In this document: piece by piece, positions 24,722-33,442 of the stretch
Numbering within the stretch: position 1 is the stretch's first letter
Layout: each line of letters opens with the position of its first letter
DNA from: Mercurialis annua
Taxonomy: Eukaryota > Streptophyta > Magnoliopsida > Malpighiales > Euphorbiaceae
Length of the DNA: 64,000 bases
Reading direction: 5' to 3'
Assembly: GCF_937616625.2 (NCBI RefSeq)
Contig: NC_065574.1
Span: forward strand, 28,770,501-28,834,500
Program-made: the position numbers and the translations under genes
Notes under the pieces: model-generated
The model's database searches: none
What the model was told of the DNA's origin: nothing
What the model saw: the letters and a program-made list of their open reading frames with translations, nothing else

Positions 24722-24903
24722 GTGTGACACCTAGCATCCGACGTGTCAGAAGGTGGCAACACCTATGCTTGATGTGTGACACCTAGCATATGATGTGTCA
24801 GATGGTGGCAACACCTATGCTTGGTGTGTGACACCTAGCATGTGAGGTGTCGAATGGTGGCAACACCTTTGTTTGGCGTGTGACACCTAGCATGTGAGGT
24901 GTT
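24722..24903 (+). repeat. 52-bp repeat in the copia 3' LTR
   Basis: Four copies of the GTGTGACACCTAGCAT unit, the last partial, as in the 5' LTR at 18121. A few bases differ between the LTRs (TTGGTGTG against TTGGAGTG). Confidence 0.9.
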
Positions 24904-24927
24904 GCATTCTTAAGCAAAGCTCTACCC

Positions 24928-24935
24928 TATAAATA
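24928..24935 (+). promoter_or_regulatory. TATA box of the copia 3' LTR
   Basis: TATAAATA, identical in context to 18327-18334. If active, it would start transcripts that read out into the right half of the gypsy 5' LTR and on toward gag-pol. Confidence 0.65.
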
Positions 24936-25366
24936 GAGGTTCCCTTTGCTCATTCTAAACACACCACACTTAAAAGAGCATATTTGAAGGAGTTCAAGTA
25001 GTCATCAATCACAGAAAAGCTTGGAGAAAGTTTTTCATACATCCCAGCAAAGACGTAATCGAGGCGAGAGTTTGAGCTTTGGGTTGCTCAGCAAGAGAAA
25101 CTCTTGCAGATTACTTCAAGGCGAGGATTCAATCGGACGCATACTCGTGTGGACGAGCTTGAGGTCGCCATACTATCGGGACTACAAGAATCGTTGGAGA
25201 ATCGACATAGGTATTCTTCTTACGGTTTCTAGATGCGTGCTTTAATTACTATATGATACGACGATCCATTTTTATTGATATGATCAATTTCTGGATCCGA
25301 ATTGTTGGAATTCCAATTTTGAATTGAAATATACGATTCGGACCCTCACGTCCCGCTGCACCAACA

Positions 25367-27524
25367 GATTTGTTATATCTCGGATCCCTTTTGTTGTTTT
25401 GCTTTGTTGATACCACTCGGTTTTATTTTGGGATTCGTCAAACCCCACCCGCCATGATTTTGGATCCTGAGCATGAATTCGTTGCTATGAAGGAGAGTTT
25501 CTTGAGATGTTGTGTTGATATAGGTTAAATTGATTCCTGTTGTTTTTTGAAAAGTGTTGATCTTCGTTTCTGTAAGTTCATATATTTGGCATGTGAAATT
25601 ATTCTTTGATTTTGGTTTATTGGGTTACTGTTATCATGGTTTCACTAATTGCTTTTGGTTCTTAAGTAGTAAGTGGGCGGCAACTTTCTTTATTCAATTT
25701 AAAGGCCAACTTTCTTTATTCAATTTAAAGGCCACTGATGTTGTAATGGAAATTGTTGTGTTATTTGAGAAAGATGGTTAATTGCATTCTAAGGTCACTA
25801 AATTATTTAGCTTTTCTTTTTAGACTCAACGTGGTCATGGATTGCATGATTGAATTATTACATTCATTCCTATTGGGCCTTGTTTTCTTATTAGGTTTAT
25901 GCTTAGTTAGTAATAGGCTTATTAATTTGATTACATTGGTTTGTTAGGCCTAATGAATTTGGTTTTTGAATTAGATTGTTTTGTAACTATAATCGAAAAA
26001 CGGAAATTATACTTTTAGTCAATAATTTATAATTACTCGGGTAATTATTAATTTTTAAAATTTATTGACTATACGTGTCAATTTGACGTTTTAAAATTTT
26101 AAACGTTTTCTTAATTTATTTTTAATTAAATAAACTATTAGTAACTATTCGTTACTTGAAATTGAAGTTATTGAGTTCTGCTTTTAAAATGGATTATTAT
26201 TTTATTAAATTATTTTATAAATATAAACTCGGGTTTATATTTGATAAACGTTTTGTGTCAGGTTAGACTTGGGTCACCCGACAAGTGAGGTTAGCTTGGT
26301 AGTTATTGGTAACTCGGCTAACCCACTATTTGGAAATTTATTATTATTAAAGATTATTAAATAATATTTATAAATTGGTTTTTAAGCGAGAACTCAATAG
26401 ACTTATATTAATTGGGCTTTATTACCTAATGGGTATTTTTGGTGTGTTCTGGCTTGTTTATTTCCGACGTGTTATTTGTGCTAGTTCTATGTGGTGTCTA
26501 GTACTCTCTCGAGTTAGGGTCTGTTTTTAATAATTATTTTATTTGTCTAGACCCGTCTATTGTTCGTGCTCCGGAGGCGAACCAGGATTAGTTGCTTGCC
26601 GGTATTCACGTGGATTAGCAAGCAGTGAGTTTGTACTTACTATTTACCGCTTTATTAAGTAAATTGTTATTTTAATATTAAATATATATACTGTACGTAT
26701 ATTTCGAACTGTTTTTATATTATGGCTCTTAGTTGGAACATGCTACCTAATGGGCATCATTAGGACTGTGTGCGCACCGGTATTGATCTGGGTAAGATAG
26801 ATATGGAAATGTGGTAACTCGGTGTGAGCATAGCTCTCGGGACCAAGTAGAGTAACTCGGTGTAGCTCAGCTCTCGGGACTCTGGTATAAGTGTGGTCAG
26901 TGGTAACTCGGTGTAGCTCAGCTCTCGGGACCAGACCTGTTGGATTATGTTTATTATTTAGAATTGTGGATTAGGGTTCCAACTATTATTCGTAATAACG
27001 TATTTAAATATTTTAAACGGTTTTAAAGGTTTTCCACTTAATAAATGTAGATAGTGGTATAAACTCATCTCAGTATATCTGACCCCGTTGTTTTCCCAAT
27101 TTTCCCCAGGGTTATGATCTGAGAGAGTCTGGTGATCTCCGCATTTACTTTTCCTCGGAGGTTCCATTTATTTTAGTAAAACTGTAAAACTGTTTTATTC
27201 TTAGACCGCAGTAGTAACTAGACGTCTTTATTATTATTATATCTTTGTCGGATTGGTTCGACTGGTTTTATTGCTTTGGCATGTTATATCACTTACTTTG
27301 GTTTATGATAAATCTATATTTAGACTCGGAATTGGATAAGCATGTTATATTAACTGTTGAATATTATAACTGTTAGATTTAGGCTGAAGTCTCGATTGCC
27401 CCCGAGCATTGGTTTTCTGCAGGTTTATGTGTTATTATGTTTAACGAAAGGCTAGCTACGGGTTTTGGTACTACATTACCCATACCCTAGCGCCGGTCGC
27501 GATTCATGAAAATGGGTCGTGACA
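25367..27524 (+). mobile_element. Gypsy 5' LTR, right piece
   Basis: It begins with the second copy of the GATTT target site. From 25372 it matches 33787-35939 of the 3' LTR with no net length difference (2153 bp each) and scattered point differences. It ends GGGTCGTGACA at 27524. It has a 26-bp tandem duplication (AACTTTCTTTATTCAATTT, about 25682-25733) that is present in both LTRs. Short open frames here (25554-25947, 26958-27167) recur in the 3' LTR and are not genes. Confidence 0.95.
26812..26934 (+). repeat. Triplicated GTAACTCGGTGTAGCTC motif in the gypsy LTR
   Basis: Three copies of a motif beginning GTAACTCGGTGT and ending GCTCTCGGGAC, spaced about 40-65 bases. They occur at the same place in the 3' LTR (about 35228-35346). 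The minus-strand LTR at 14560-14620 has a looser version, which supports kinship of the two LTR families. Confidence 0.8.
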
Positions 27525-27528
27525 AACT

Positions 27529-27540
27529 TGGTATCAGAGC
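27529..27540 (+). other. Gypsy primer-binding site (initiator Met tRNA)
   Basis: TGGTATCAGAGC, four bases after the end of the 5' LTR, is an exact match to the usual complement of the plant initiator methionine tRNA 3' end. Confidence 0.95.
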
Positions 27541-27867
27541 TTTGGTTTCAAACCAAGGCCATTGCTTGCTATGTGTTTACTCTGTTAAGTATCGTTGTGT
27601 CTTAGGAACTACTGCGGATATAGGTTTCAGTCATGTCTATTAAAACGTCATCTTTTGATTTTTAAAATATTCTGCCTACACCAATAGGATTGCGTCGAGT
27701 CAGTCATTATATGTTGATTTGATGCTGTTAAACGTTAATTTTATTTCACTTGGGTGAATATCTTATTGCTGTTGATTTCTTGGGAAATCCTATATGTTGC
27801 TTGTTTTGTTCATACTTGGGTATGAAATATCTGTGTATTTAAATTGTTCTTGTTCAATCCTTAGGAT
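27541..27867 (+). other. Gypsy leader between primer site and gag
   Basis: Untranslated leader with no long frame and no recognisable motif apart from the TTTGGTTTCAAACCAA palindrome just after the primer site (about 27541-27556). It ends at the gag start codon in AGGATATGAAC. Confidence 0.7.
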
Positions 27868-28446
27868 ATGAACAACGCTATTCGTACTCGTGCTCGTGCT
27901 GCGGCAGAGCAAGAAGCTGAGGCTGATGATGCGATTTCCATGGAAGTCGATCAGAAAATGCCACAGGTTCAGGCCAATGCTGGACGTGGTCGAGGTGGAG
28001 GTGCTGGCAGAGGTAGAGGAGCTGGTGCTGGTAGAGGTAGAGGAGCTGGTGCTGGTAGGGGTGGAGCTAGAGGACGTGGTGCAGCAGGTGTTCAGGCACC
28101 GAATGTGCAGCAGGCACCAGAGGTGCAACAAGCACCAAACATGCAAGCGTTCGACTTCACTACTTTCTTGGCTGGCGTTGTCGAGATGCAGAACAATCAG
28201 GCTCTACTGCAGAATCAGTGTAATATACTGGGTCAGTTAGCGCAGCAACAGCAACCTCAGGCTGGTGCTGTAGCTGGTATTGGTGGACTTGCTGGTGTCG
28301 GTCACATTCCAACAGACAGAGAGTTGGTGATGACCTACTTGAAGTTGAATCCGACTTCTTTTGATAGTACTGGGAAGCTCTTGACTTTTTGGAGGAATTT
28401 GAGTACAACAGTCAGAGGATTCAAGCTTCTGATCGTCAATCAGTGA
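27868..28446 (+). CDS. gag, N-terminal part (frameshifted before the capsid domain)
   Basis: This is the first open frame after the primer site, so the start at 27868 is the likely gag start. Residues 40-71 are an Arg/Gly-rich repeat (GAGRGRG units), followed by a Gln/Ala/Pro repeat (about 76-92) and a Gln-rich stretch (123-131). Such basic Gly-rich segments are common at the N-terminus of Tekay-type Gag and may bind RNA. Residues to about 170 are real. A one-base shift between 28375 and 28380 then moves the true coding frame into the next open frame, and the last 22 residues here are out of frame. The product would be a truncated Gag lacking the capsid and nucleocapsid. Confidence 0.85.
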   Translation: MNNAIRTRARAAAEQEAEADDAISMEVDQKMPQVQANAGRGRGGGAGRGRGAGAGRGRGAGAGRGGARGRGAAGVQAPNVQQAPEVQQAPNMQAFDFTTFLAGVVEMQNNQALLQNQCNILGQLAQQQQPQAGAVAGIGGLAGVGHIPTDRELVMTYLKLNPTSFDSTGKLLTFWRNLSTTVRGFKLLIVNQ

Positions 28447-30170
28447 TGCTAGTGGAGATGTCGCTGAAGGGTCCAGCTAAGGACTGGTATCGCGATAACA
28501 TCAGGCCAGTTATGGATACTTTGTCTTGGGCTGATTTTGTGATCAGGTTCAGAGGTTACTATCTACCCTTCTCTGTTACTGAGAGTTTCAAAGAAAAGCT
28601 GCTAAATTTGAAGAAGGGGGATAGATCAGTGACAGACTACACTACTGAGTTTGTACGTTTGGGGCGGTTTGCTACAGATCTACAGGGTGATCAAGAGAGA
28701 GTGAACGACCGTTATATTAGGGGTTTAGGCTCGGAGTTTCTCCCTTTGCTAATAGGGACAAACATGGAGTTTGCCCGGTTAGTGGATAGTGCGCGGCGGA
28801 TGGAGAATTCGATGGTTCAGTTTGGGACGATCTCTGACCCTTTCCAGAATCAAAAGGGAAAGAGTGATCTTCCTAGTGGGGGGCAGCAGGCCCCAGCGCA
28901 GCATGGTAGTGGGAAGTACTACAGTGGCTCTTCTCAGGCCAATAGGGGGAGTCGCCGTACTCACAACAAAGGGAGGCATAGTGCTAGGAGTGCTCCGTAC
29001 AGTTCCAGTAGCAGTGGGAGTAACCGTGGTTCAGGACGCGGGCACAGTGGTGGATCGAACATTCCGTTCTGCCAGAATTGCAGACGCAGGCACTATGGTC
29101 AGTGTCAGTTAGCTCCTGGAGGTTGTTTTACTTGTGGCCAGCCGGGTCATTTTTCCAGGGAGTGTCCGACATCTGGGCAGCAGATGTCTAACTCCAGTGT
29201 GGCGCAGTCTTCTTATCAGCAGCAGAGACCTGCGTTTTCACAGTCTGTAGGGTACTCTCAACCTGCAGCATCTTTTGGTGGCCAGCGGGGCCGTTGTTCT
29301 GGTGGCAGAGGTTTTGGTGGCCGTGGAAACGGTGGAAGAGGTTCCAACGGTTATGGTACTGGACAGAGTTCGCAGCAGCAGCCGCATGGTCAGGCCAGAG
29401 TGTTCGCACTTACTCCTCAGGATGCTCATGCATCAAATGCTGTGGTGCAAGGTACCATTCCAATTTCTTTTATAGATGCTTTGGTGTTATTTGATGCGGG
29501 TGCAACCCATTCGTTTGTATCTACATGTTTTGCTGGGAAATTGGGTATGACACCATCTGTTTTGAGTGAACCTCTAGCTGTGTCTACACCTATGTCTGAA
29601 GGTGTAGTAGTGGACGTTGTTTATCCTTCTTGTCCAGTGGTTATTCAGGGTAGAGAATTATGTGCTGATTTGATTGTGCTTGATGTTCTTTCTTTTGATG
29701 TCATCTTGGGGATGGATTGGCTGTCGCGCCATTATGCTTCTATTGACTGTCGAGGGAAGTCAGTCGAGTTCCGGATTCCGGGTGATCTACCTTTTTCCTT
29801 TCAGGGAGAAAAGGCGGAGACACCTAAGAATCTGATTTCCGCCATCAAGGCGAAGCGGATGTTAGGCAAGGGTTGCCAGGGTTTTCTTGCTGTGGTTCGA
29901 GACTTGGAGGCAGAGAGTGGCGATGTGCATAGTGTTCCGATAGTGAATGAGTTCACGGATGTGTTTCCAGAGGAATTGCCTGGATTACCGCCTGATCGAG
30001 ATATCGAGTTCTGCATAGATGTTGTTCCTGAAACAAATCCTATTTCGATACCGCCGTATCGGATGGCTCCTGCAGAGCTGAAGGAGTTGAAGGTTCAGTT
30101 ACAAGAGTTGTTGGATAGTGGATTCATCAGACCGGTACTTCTCCGTGGGGTGCTCCTGTTCTGTTTGTAA
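28389..30170 (+). CDS. gag C-terminal part, protease and start of reverse transcriptase
   Basis: This frame continues the polyprotein and really opens slightly upstream, near 28380. Residues 1-110 are a retrotransposon Gag (capsid) domain with [11 protein letters not shown] and [15 protein letters not shown]. Residues 226-237 hold a CQNC/H/C cluster, followed by a classical CCHC zinc knuckle (C246, C249, H254, C259). The aspartic protease has its catalytic aspartate at 369 in FDAGATHSF, where the usual triad is DSG or [11 protein letters not shown] follows near residue 440. The reverse transcriptase N-terminus ([10 protein letters not shown] at about 526, then SGFIRP at 577-582) is cut off by a second one-base shift at 30132-30136. 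The frame ends in 11 meaningless residues. Confidence 0.92.
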   Translation: MEEFEYNSQRIQASDRQSVMLVEMSLKGPAKDWYRDNIRPVMDTLSWADFVIRFRGYYLPFSVTESFKEKLLNLKKGDRSVTDYTTEFVRLGRFATDLQGDQERVNDRYIRGLGSEFLPLLIGTNMEFARLVDSARRMENSMVQFGTISDPFQNQKGKSDLPSGGQQAPAQHGSGKYYSGSSQANRGSRRTHNKGRHSARSAPYSSSSSGSNRGSGRGHSGGSNIPFCQNCRRRHYGQCQLAPGGCFTCGQPGHFSRECPTSGQQMSNSSVAQSSYQQQRPAFSQSVGYSQPAASFGGQRGRCSGGRGFGGRGNGGRGSNGYGTGQSSQQQPHGQARVFALTPQDAHASNAVVQGTIPISFIDALVLFDAGATHSFVSTCFAGKLGMTPSVLSEPLAVSTPMSEGVVVDVVYPSCPVVIQGRELCADLIVLDVLSFDVILGMDWLSRHYASIDCRGKSVEFRIPGDLPFSFQGEKAETPKNLISAIKAKRMLGKGCQGFLAVVRDLEAESGDVHSVPIVNEFTDVFPEELPGLPPDRDIEFCIDVVPETNPISIPPYRMAPAELKELKVQLQELLDSGFIRPVLLRGVLLFCL

Positions 30171-30214
30171 AGAAGAAGGATGGTTCCTTTCGACTGTGTA
30201 TTGACTACAGACAG

Positions 30215-32839
30215 TTGAATAAGGCAACCGTCAAGAACAGATATCCTCTTCCTCGCATCGATGACTTGTTCGATCAGTTGCAAGGTGCGAAGTGCTTCTC
30301 TAAGATCGATATGAGGTCTGGGTATCATCAGCTTCGGATCCGTGACGTAGATGTGCCCAAGACTGCTTTTCGGACATGCTATGGACATTTTGAGTTTCTG
30401 GTTATGTCCTTTGGTCTGACTAACGCACCAGCAGCGTTCATGGATATGATGAACAGAGTGTTCAAGCCGTTTTTGGATCAATTCGTTATCGTTTTCATTG
30501 ATGACATTTTGATCTATTCTCGGAGTGAGGAGGAGCATGCTTATCACTTGAGGACCATATTACAGACCTTGCGAGAGCATCAGTTGTATGCTAAGTTCTC
30601 AAAGTGTGAGTTTTGGCTGGAGCAGGTTACCTTTCTAGGACACGTGGTGTCGAAAGATGGGATCAAGGTTGATCCGAAGAAGATTGAGGCGGTCATGGAT
30701 TGGCAAAGGCCAAGGTCAGTTACCGAGATCAGAAGTTTTCTGGGTTTAGCTGGCTACTATCGTCGGTTCGTGCAAGATTTCTCCAGAATATCTGCACCTT
30801 TGACTAAACTGACACAGAAGGGTGTCAAGTTTGAGTGGACTGACAAGTGCGAGGCGAGCTTTGAGAAGCTCAAGGAGATTTTGACTACAGCTCCGGTTTT
30901 GGCATTGCCTTCTGGCATTGATGGTTTCACAGTGTATTGTGATGCGTCTCGGATTGGTTTGGGTTGCGTTCTGATGCAACATGGACAGGTGATTGCCTAT
31001 GCTTCCAGACAGTTGAAGAAGCATGAGGTGAATTACCCTACTCATGATTTAGAGTTGGCAGCTGTGGTTTTTGCGCTGAAAATCTGGAGGCATTATTTGT
31101 ATGGTGCTACTTGTGAGATTTTCACTGATCATAAGAGTCTGAAGTATATCTTTGATCAGAGAGAATTGAACTTGAGACAGAGGAGGTGGTTAGAGTTGCT
31201 GAATGACTACGACTGTACTATTCAGTACCATCCTGGTAAGGCTAATGTGGTAGCCGATGCGTTGAGTCGCAAGTCTTCGGGCAGCTTGGCTCATATTTCT
31301 GAGATTGGGCGTAGACCCATGGTTAGAGAGTGGCACAGTTTGATAGCTTCAGGCTATGGTTTTCAGATTTCTCAGACTGGTTGTTTGTTAGCACATTTAC
31401 AAGTGCAACCCGTTTTGATTGATCGGATCAAAGCTTTACAAGCTGAGGATCCACAGTTGAAACGGATTATTGAGGAGGTTCAGCAGGATGGGAATTCTGA
31501 GTTTACTTTTGTGGATGGTGTTCTGAGACATGGTTCGAGATTGTGTGTTCCGGACTCAGATGGTTTGAGGGACCAGATTCTGGAAGAAGCGCACAAGTCT
31601 GCTTATAGTGTTCATCCGGGTTCTACTAAGATGTACCATGATCTTAAGGGTACCTACTGGTGGAGCGGGATGAAGAAGGATGTCGCTGAGTATGTTTCTA
31701 AGTGTCTGACTTGCCAGCAGGTGAAGCTGGAGCATCAGAGACCTTTTGGCTATCTGCAACCACTACCTATTCCAGAGTGGAAGTGGGAGCGGATTGCTAT
31801 GGATTTTGTGGTTGGTTTACCACGTACTCGACAGGGATACGATTCCATCTGGGTGATAGTTGACCGTATGACCAAGTCAGCTCATTTCCTTCCGATTAAG
31901 GTTTCATATACTGCTTCGAGGTTAGCTCAGTTGTACATCGAAAGGATTGTCAGTTTGCATGGTGTATCGGTTTCTATTGTTTCAGACAGAGGTTCTGTGT
32001 TTACTTCAAGGTTCTGGAAAGCGTTACAGGAATCCTTGGGTTCTCGGTTGGATTTCAGTACAGCTTTTCATCCTCAGACTGACGGTCAGTCTGAGAGGAC
32101 TATTCAGATGTTGGAGGATATGCTCAGGATGTGTGTTCTCGATTTTAAGGGTAGCTGGGATACTCATCTACCGTTGATTGAGTTTTCTTACAACAACAGT
32201 TACCACGCGAGTATCCAGATGGCGCCGTATGAGGCTTTGTACGGGCGCAAGTGTAGATCTCCTATCTGTTGGGAGGAGGTCGGAGAGCGTAAACTCTCGG
32301 GAGCGGAGATTATTCAGATTACCTCAGAGAAGGTACCGTTGATCAAACGGAGGTTAGAGACTGCTTTTACTCGGCATAAGAGTTATGCTGATCCGAAGAG
32401 GAAAGACATTGAGTTTCATGTTGGTGATTTCGTGTTTCTTCGGGTTTCGCCTATGAAAGGCGTGGTTCGTTTTGGTGTCAAGGGAAAGTTGGCGCCGAGG
32501 TATGTTGGTCCTTATGAGATTTCAGAGAGGATTGGAGCTGTGGCTTATCGTCTGGTTCTGCCGCCAGACATGTCGTTAGTACATCCTGTGTTTCATGTTT
32601 CTATGTTAAGAAAGTGCATTTCTGATCCTTCGCACGTGATTGTGCCTCAGAGTGTTGAGATTGACCAAGAGCTGTCCTATGAGGAACAGCCAGTTGAGAT
32701 TGTTGATACGCAAGTGCGTAAATTGCGGAACAAGGAGATTCCGATGGTCAAAGTTCTCTGGCGCAATCATTCTGTAGAGGAGTGTACTTGGGAGACCGAG
32801 TTGGATATGCGAAATCGCTATCCTTTTCTTTTTCCGTGA
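30215..32839 (+). CDS. pol: reverse transcriptase, RNase H, integrase, chromodomain-like tail
   Basis: The listed start is an internal Met; the frame is open from about 30137, and there is no independent start signal. The RT active site is FIDD at residues 94-97 (usually YxDD; Phe is common in plant gypsy). RNase H acidic residues appear at D243 (YCDAS) and D305 (FTDHKS). The integrase has an HHCC zinc region (H460, H467, C497, C500) and a complete DDE triad D530, D591, E627 with the canonical 35-residue D-E gap. The GPYEI segment of the GPY/F module follows, and the last 60 residues ([16 protein letters not shown], then [14 protein letters not shown]) form a chromodomain-like tail of the Tekay/Del kind. 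Such tails are known to steer integration toward heterochromatin. It ends with TGA at 32837. Confidence 0.95.
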   Translation: MNKATVKNRYPLPRIDDLFDQLQGAKCFSKIDMRSGYHQLRIRDVDVPKTAFRTCYGHFEFLVMSFGLTNAPAAFMDMMNRVFKPFLDQFVIVFIDDILIYSRSEEEHAYHLRTILQTLREHQLYAKFSKCEFWLEQVTFLGHVVSKDGIKVDPKKIEAVMDWQRPRSVTEIRSFLGLAGYYRRFVQDFSRISAPLTKLTQKGVKFEWTDKCEASFEKLKEILTTAPVLALPSGIDGFTVYCDASRIGLGCVLMQHGQVIAYASRQLKKHEVNYPTHDLELAAVVFALKIWRHYLYGATCEIFTDHKSLKYIFDQRELNLRQRRWLELLNDYDCTIQYHPGKANVVADALSRKSSGSLAHISEIGRRPMVREWHSLIASGYGFQISQTGCLLAHLQVQPVLIDRIKALQAEDPQLKRIIEEVQQDGNSEFTFVDGVLRHGSRLCVPDSDGLRDQILEEAHKSAYSVHPGSTKMYHDLKGTYWWSGMKKDVAEYVSKCLTCQQVKLEHQRPFGYLQPLPIPEWKWERIAMDFVVGLPRTRQGYDSIWVIVDRMTKSAHFLPIKVSYTASRLAQLYIERIVSLHGVSVSIVSDRGSVFTSRFWKALQESLGSRLDFSTAFHPQTDGQSERTIQMLEDMLRMCVLDFKGSWDTHLPLIEFSYNNSYHASIQMAPYEALYGRKCRSPICWEEVGERKLSGAEIIQITSEKVPLIKRRLETAFTRHKSYADPKRKDIEFHVGDFVFLRVSPMKGVVRFGVKGKLAPRYVGPYEISERIGAVAYRLVLPPDMSLVHPVFHVSMLRKCISDPSHVIVPQSVEIDQELSYEEQPVEIVDTQVRKLRNKEIPMVKVLWRNHSVEECTWETELDMRNRYPFLFP

Positions 32840-32947
32840 GGTACGATATTTTGTTTTCTGTGACTTTGATGATTATTACATGTGTTACGTGTTGTTCTGG
32901 TGGTAATTGCTTATCGTGTTAAATTCGAGGACGAATTTTTAATTAGT

Positions 32948-32956
32948 TGGGGAGAA
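32948..32956 (+). other. Gypsy polypurine tract
   Basis: TGGGGAGAA abuts the TG of the 3' LTR. The 108 bases between the pol stop and this tract are a short untranslated tail with GAGGACGAATTTT, a stretch commonly seen before the polypurine tract in plant gypsy elements. Confidence 0.88.
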
Positions 32957-33103
32957 TGTAATAACCCGTATTATTTTTATTGTAAATTATGTCGTTGAGT
33001 TGATTGTTGTGTGCTTTGATTGTCTAATTTGACTTGTTAAATTAACTTCGGTTTTGGTCCGTCATCACTTGTGGGCCTTATTTAAAAATTCAGCAATTGT
33101 TGT

Positions 33104-33104
<1 letters not shown>

Positions 33105-33190
<86 letters not shown>
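33105..33190 (+). repeat. Compound (TAC)n(TAA)n microsatellite in U3
   Basis: About 12 TAC triplets are followed by about 16 TAA triplets. The minus-strand reading gives a run of tyrosines in a spurious open frame (33140-33391). The matching part of the 5' LTR is lost, so LTR-to-LTR length change cannot be seen. Confidence 0.95.
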
Positions 33191-33435
33191 GGTATGGATA
33201 AAATAAAGTACCTTAATAAAAATAAAGCCCAAACACTTCATTTTATTAGCATACAATTTAATTATTTTTATTGGCCCATTCATGATTAGCTCTTTGGCCA
33301 TGAAATTGGTGTTAATGATTTGGACGTAAACTATTCCAAATATATTAACCAAATTTCCAACTTTCTTCATATTTCTAAAGCAGCAGTGCATCTATTACGT
33401 TTCTTTCCCTAAATTTATTTTAATTCACTCATTCT

Positions 33436-33442
33436 TATAAAA
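33436..33442 (+). promoter_or_regulatory. TATA box of the gypsy 3' LTR
   Basis: TATAAAA followed by CCCTAG, as at 16099. Readout from here would transcribe about 2.5 kb of LTR and then the satellite array in its plus orientation. Confidence 0.6.

Larger units (their letters stand above)
16450..25366 (+). mobile_element. Nested Ty1/copia-type LTR retrotransposon, complete ends, defective interior
   Basis: The element starts TGTTAGTAGTATGTGCCC and ends GCTGCACCAACA. It is flanked on both sides by GATTT (16445-16449 and 25367-25371), and the uninterrupted target is seen in the gypsy 3' LTR at 33782-33786. It has two LTRs (16450-18765 and 23352-25366), a primer-binding site and a polypurine tract. 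The interior retains integrase, then reverse transcriptase, then RNase H remnants, the Ty1/copia order, but broken by many stops. No long open frame survives, so it cannot supply its own enzymes. Confidence 0.95.
23352..25366 (+). mobile_element. Copia 3' LTR (2015 bp)
   Basis: It starts TGTTAGTAGTATG and ends GCACCAACA. It contains one copy of the region duplicated in the 5' LTR, the GATGTCA minisatellite (24551-24710), the 52-bp repeat (from 24722) and a TATA box at 24928-24935. It is followed by the GATTT target duplication and the continuation of the gypsy LTR. Confidence 0.95.

Noticed and set aside
27790..28408. Minus-strand and alternate-frame open frames over gag
   Set aside because: They are shadows of the GC-rich Arg/Gly coding repeat; the plus-strand frame has Gag features and the correct position after the primer site.
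33140..33391. Poly-tyrosine open frame on the minus strand
   Set aside because: It is produced by the (TAA)n microsatellite in the LTR.
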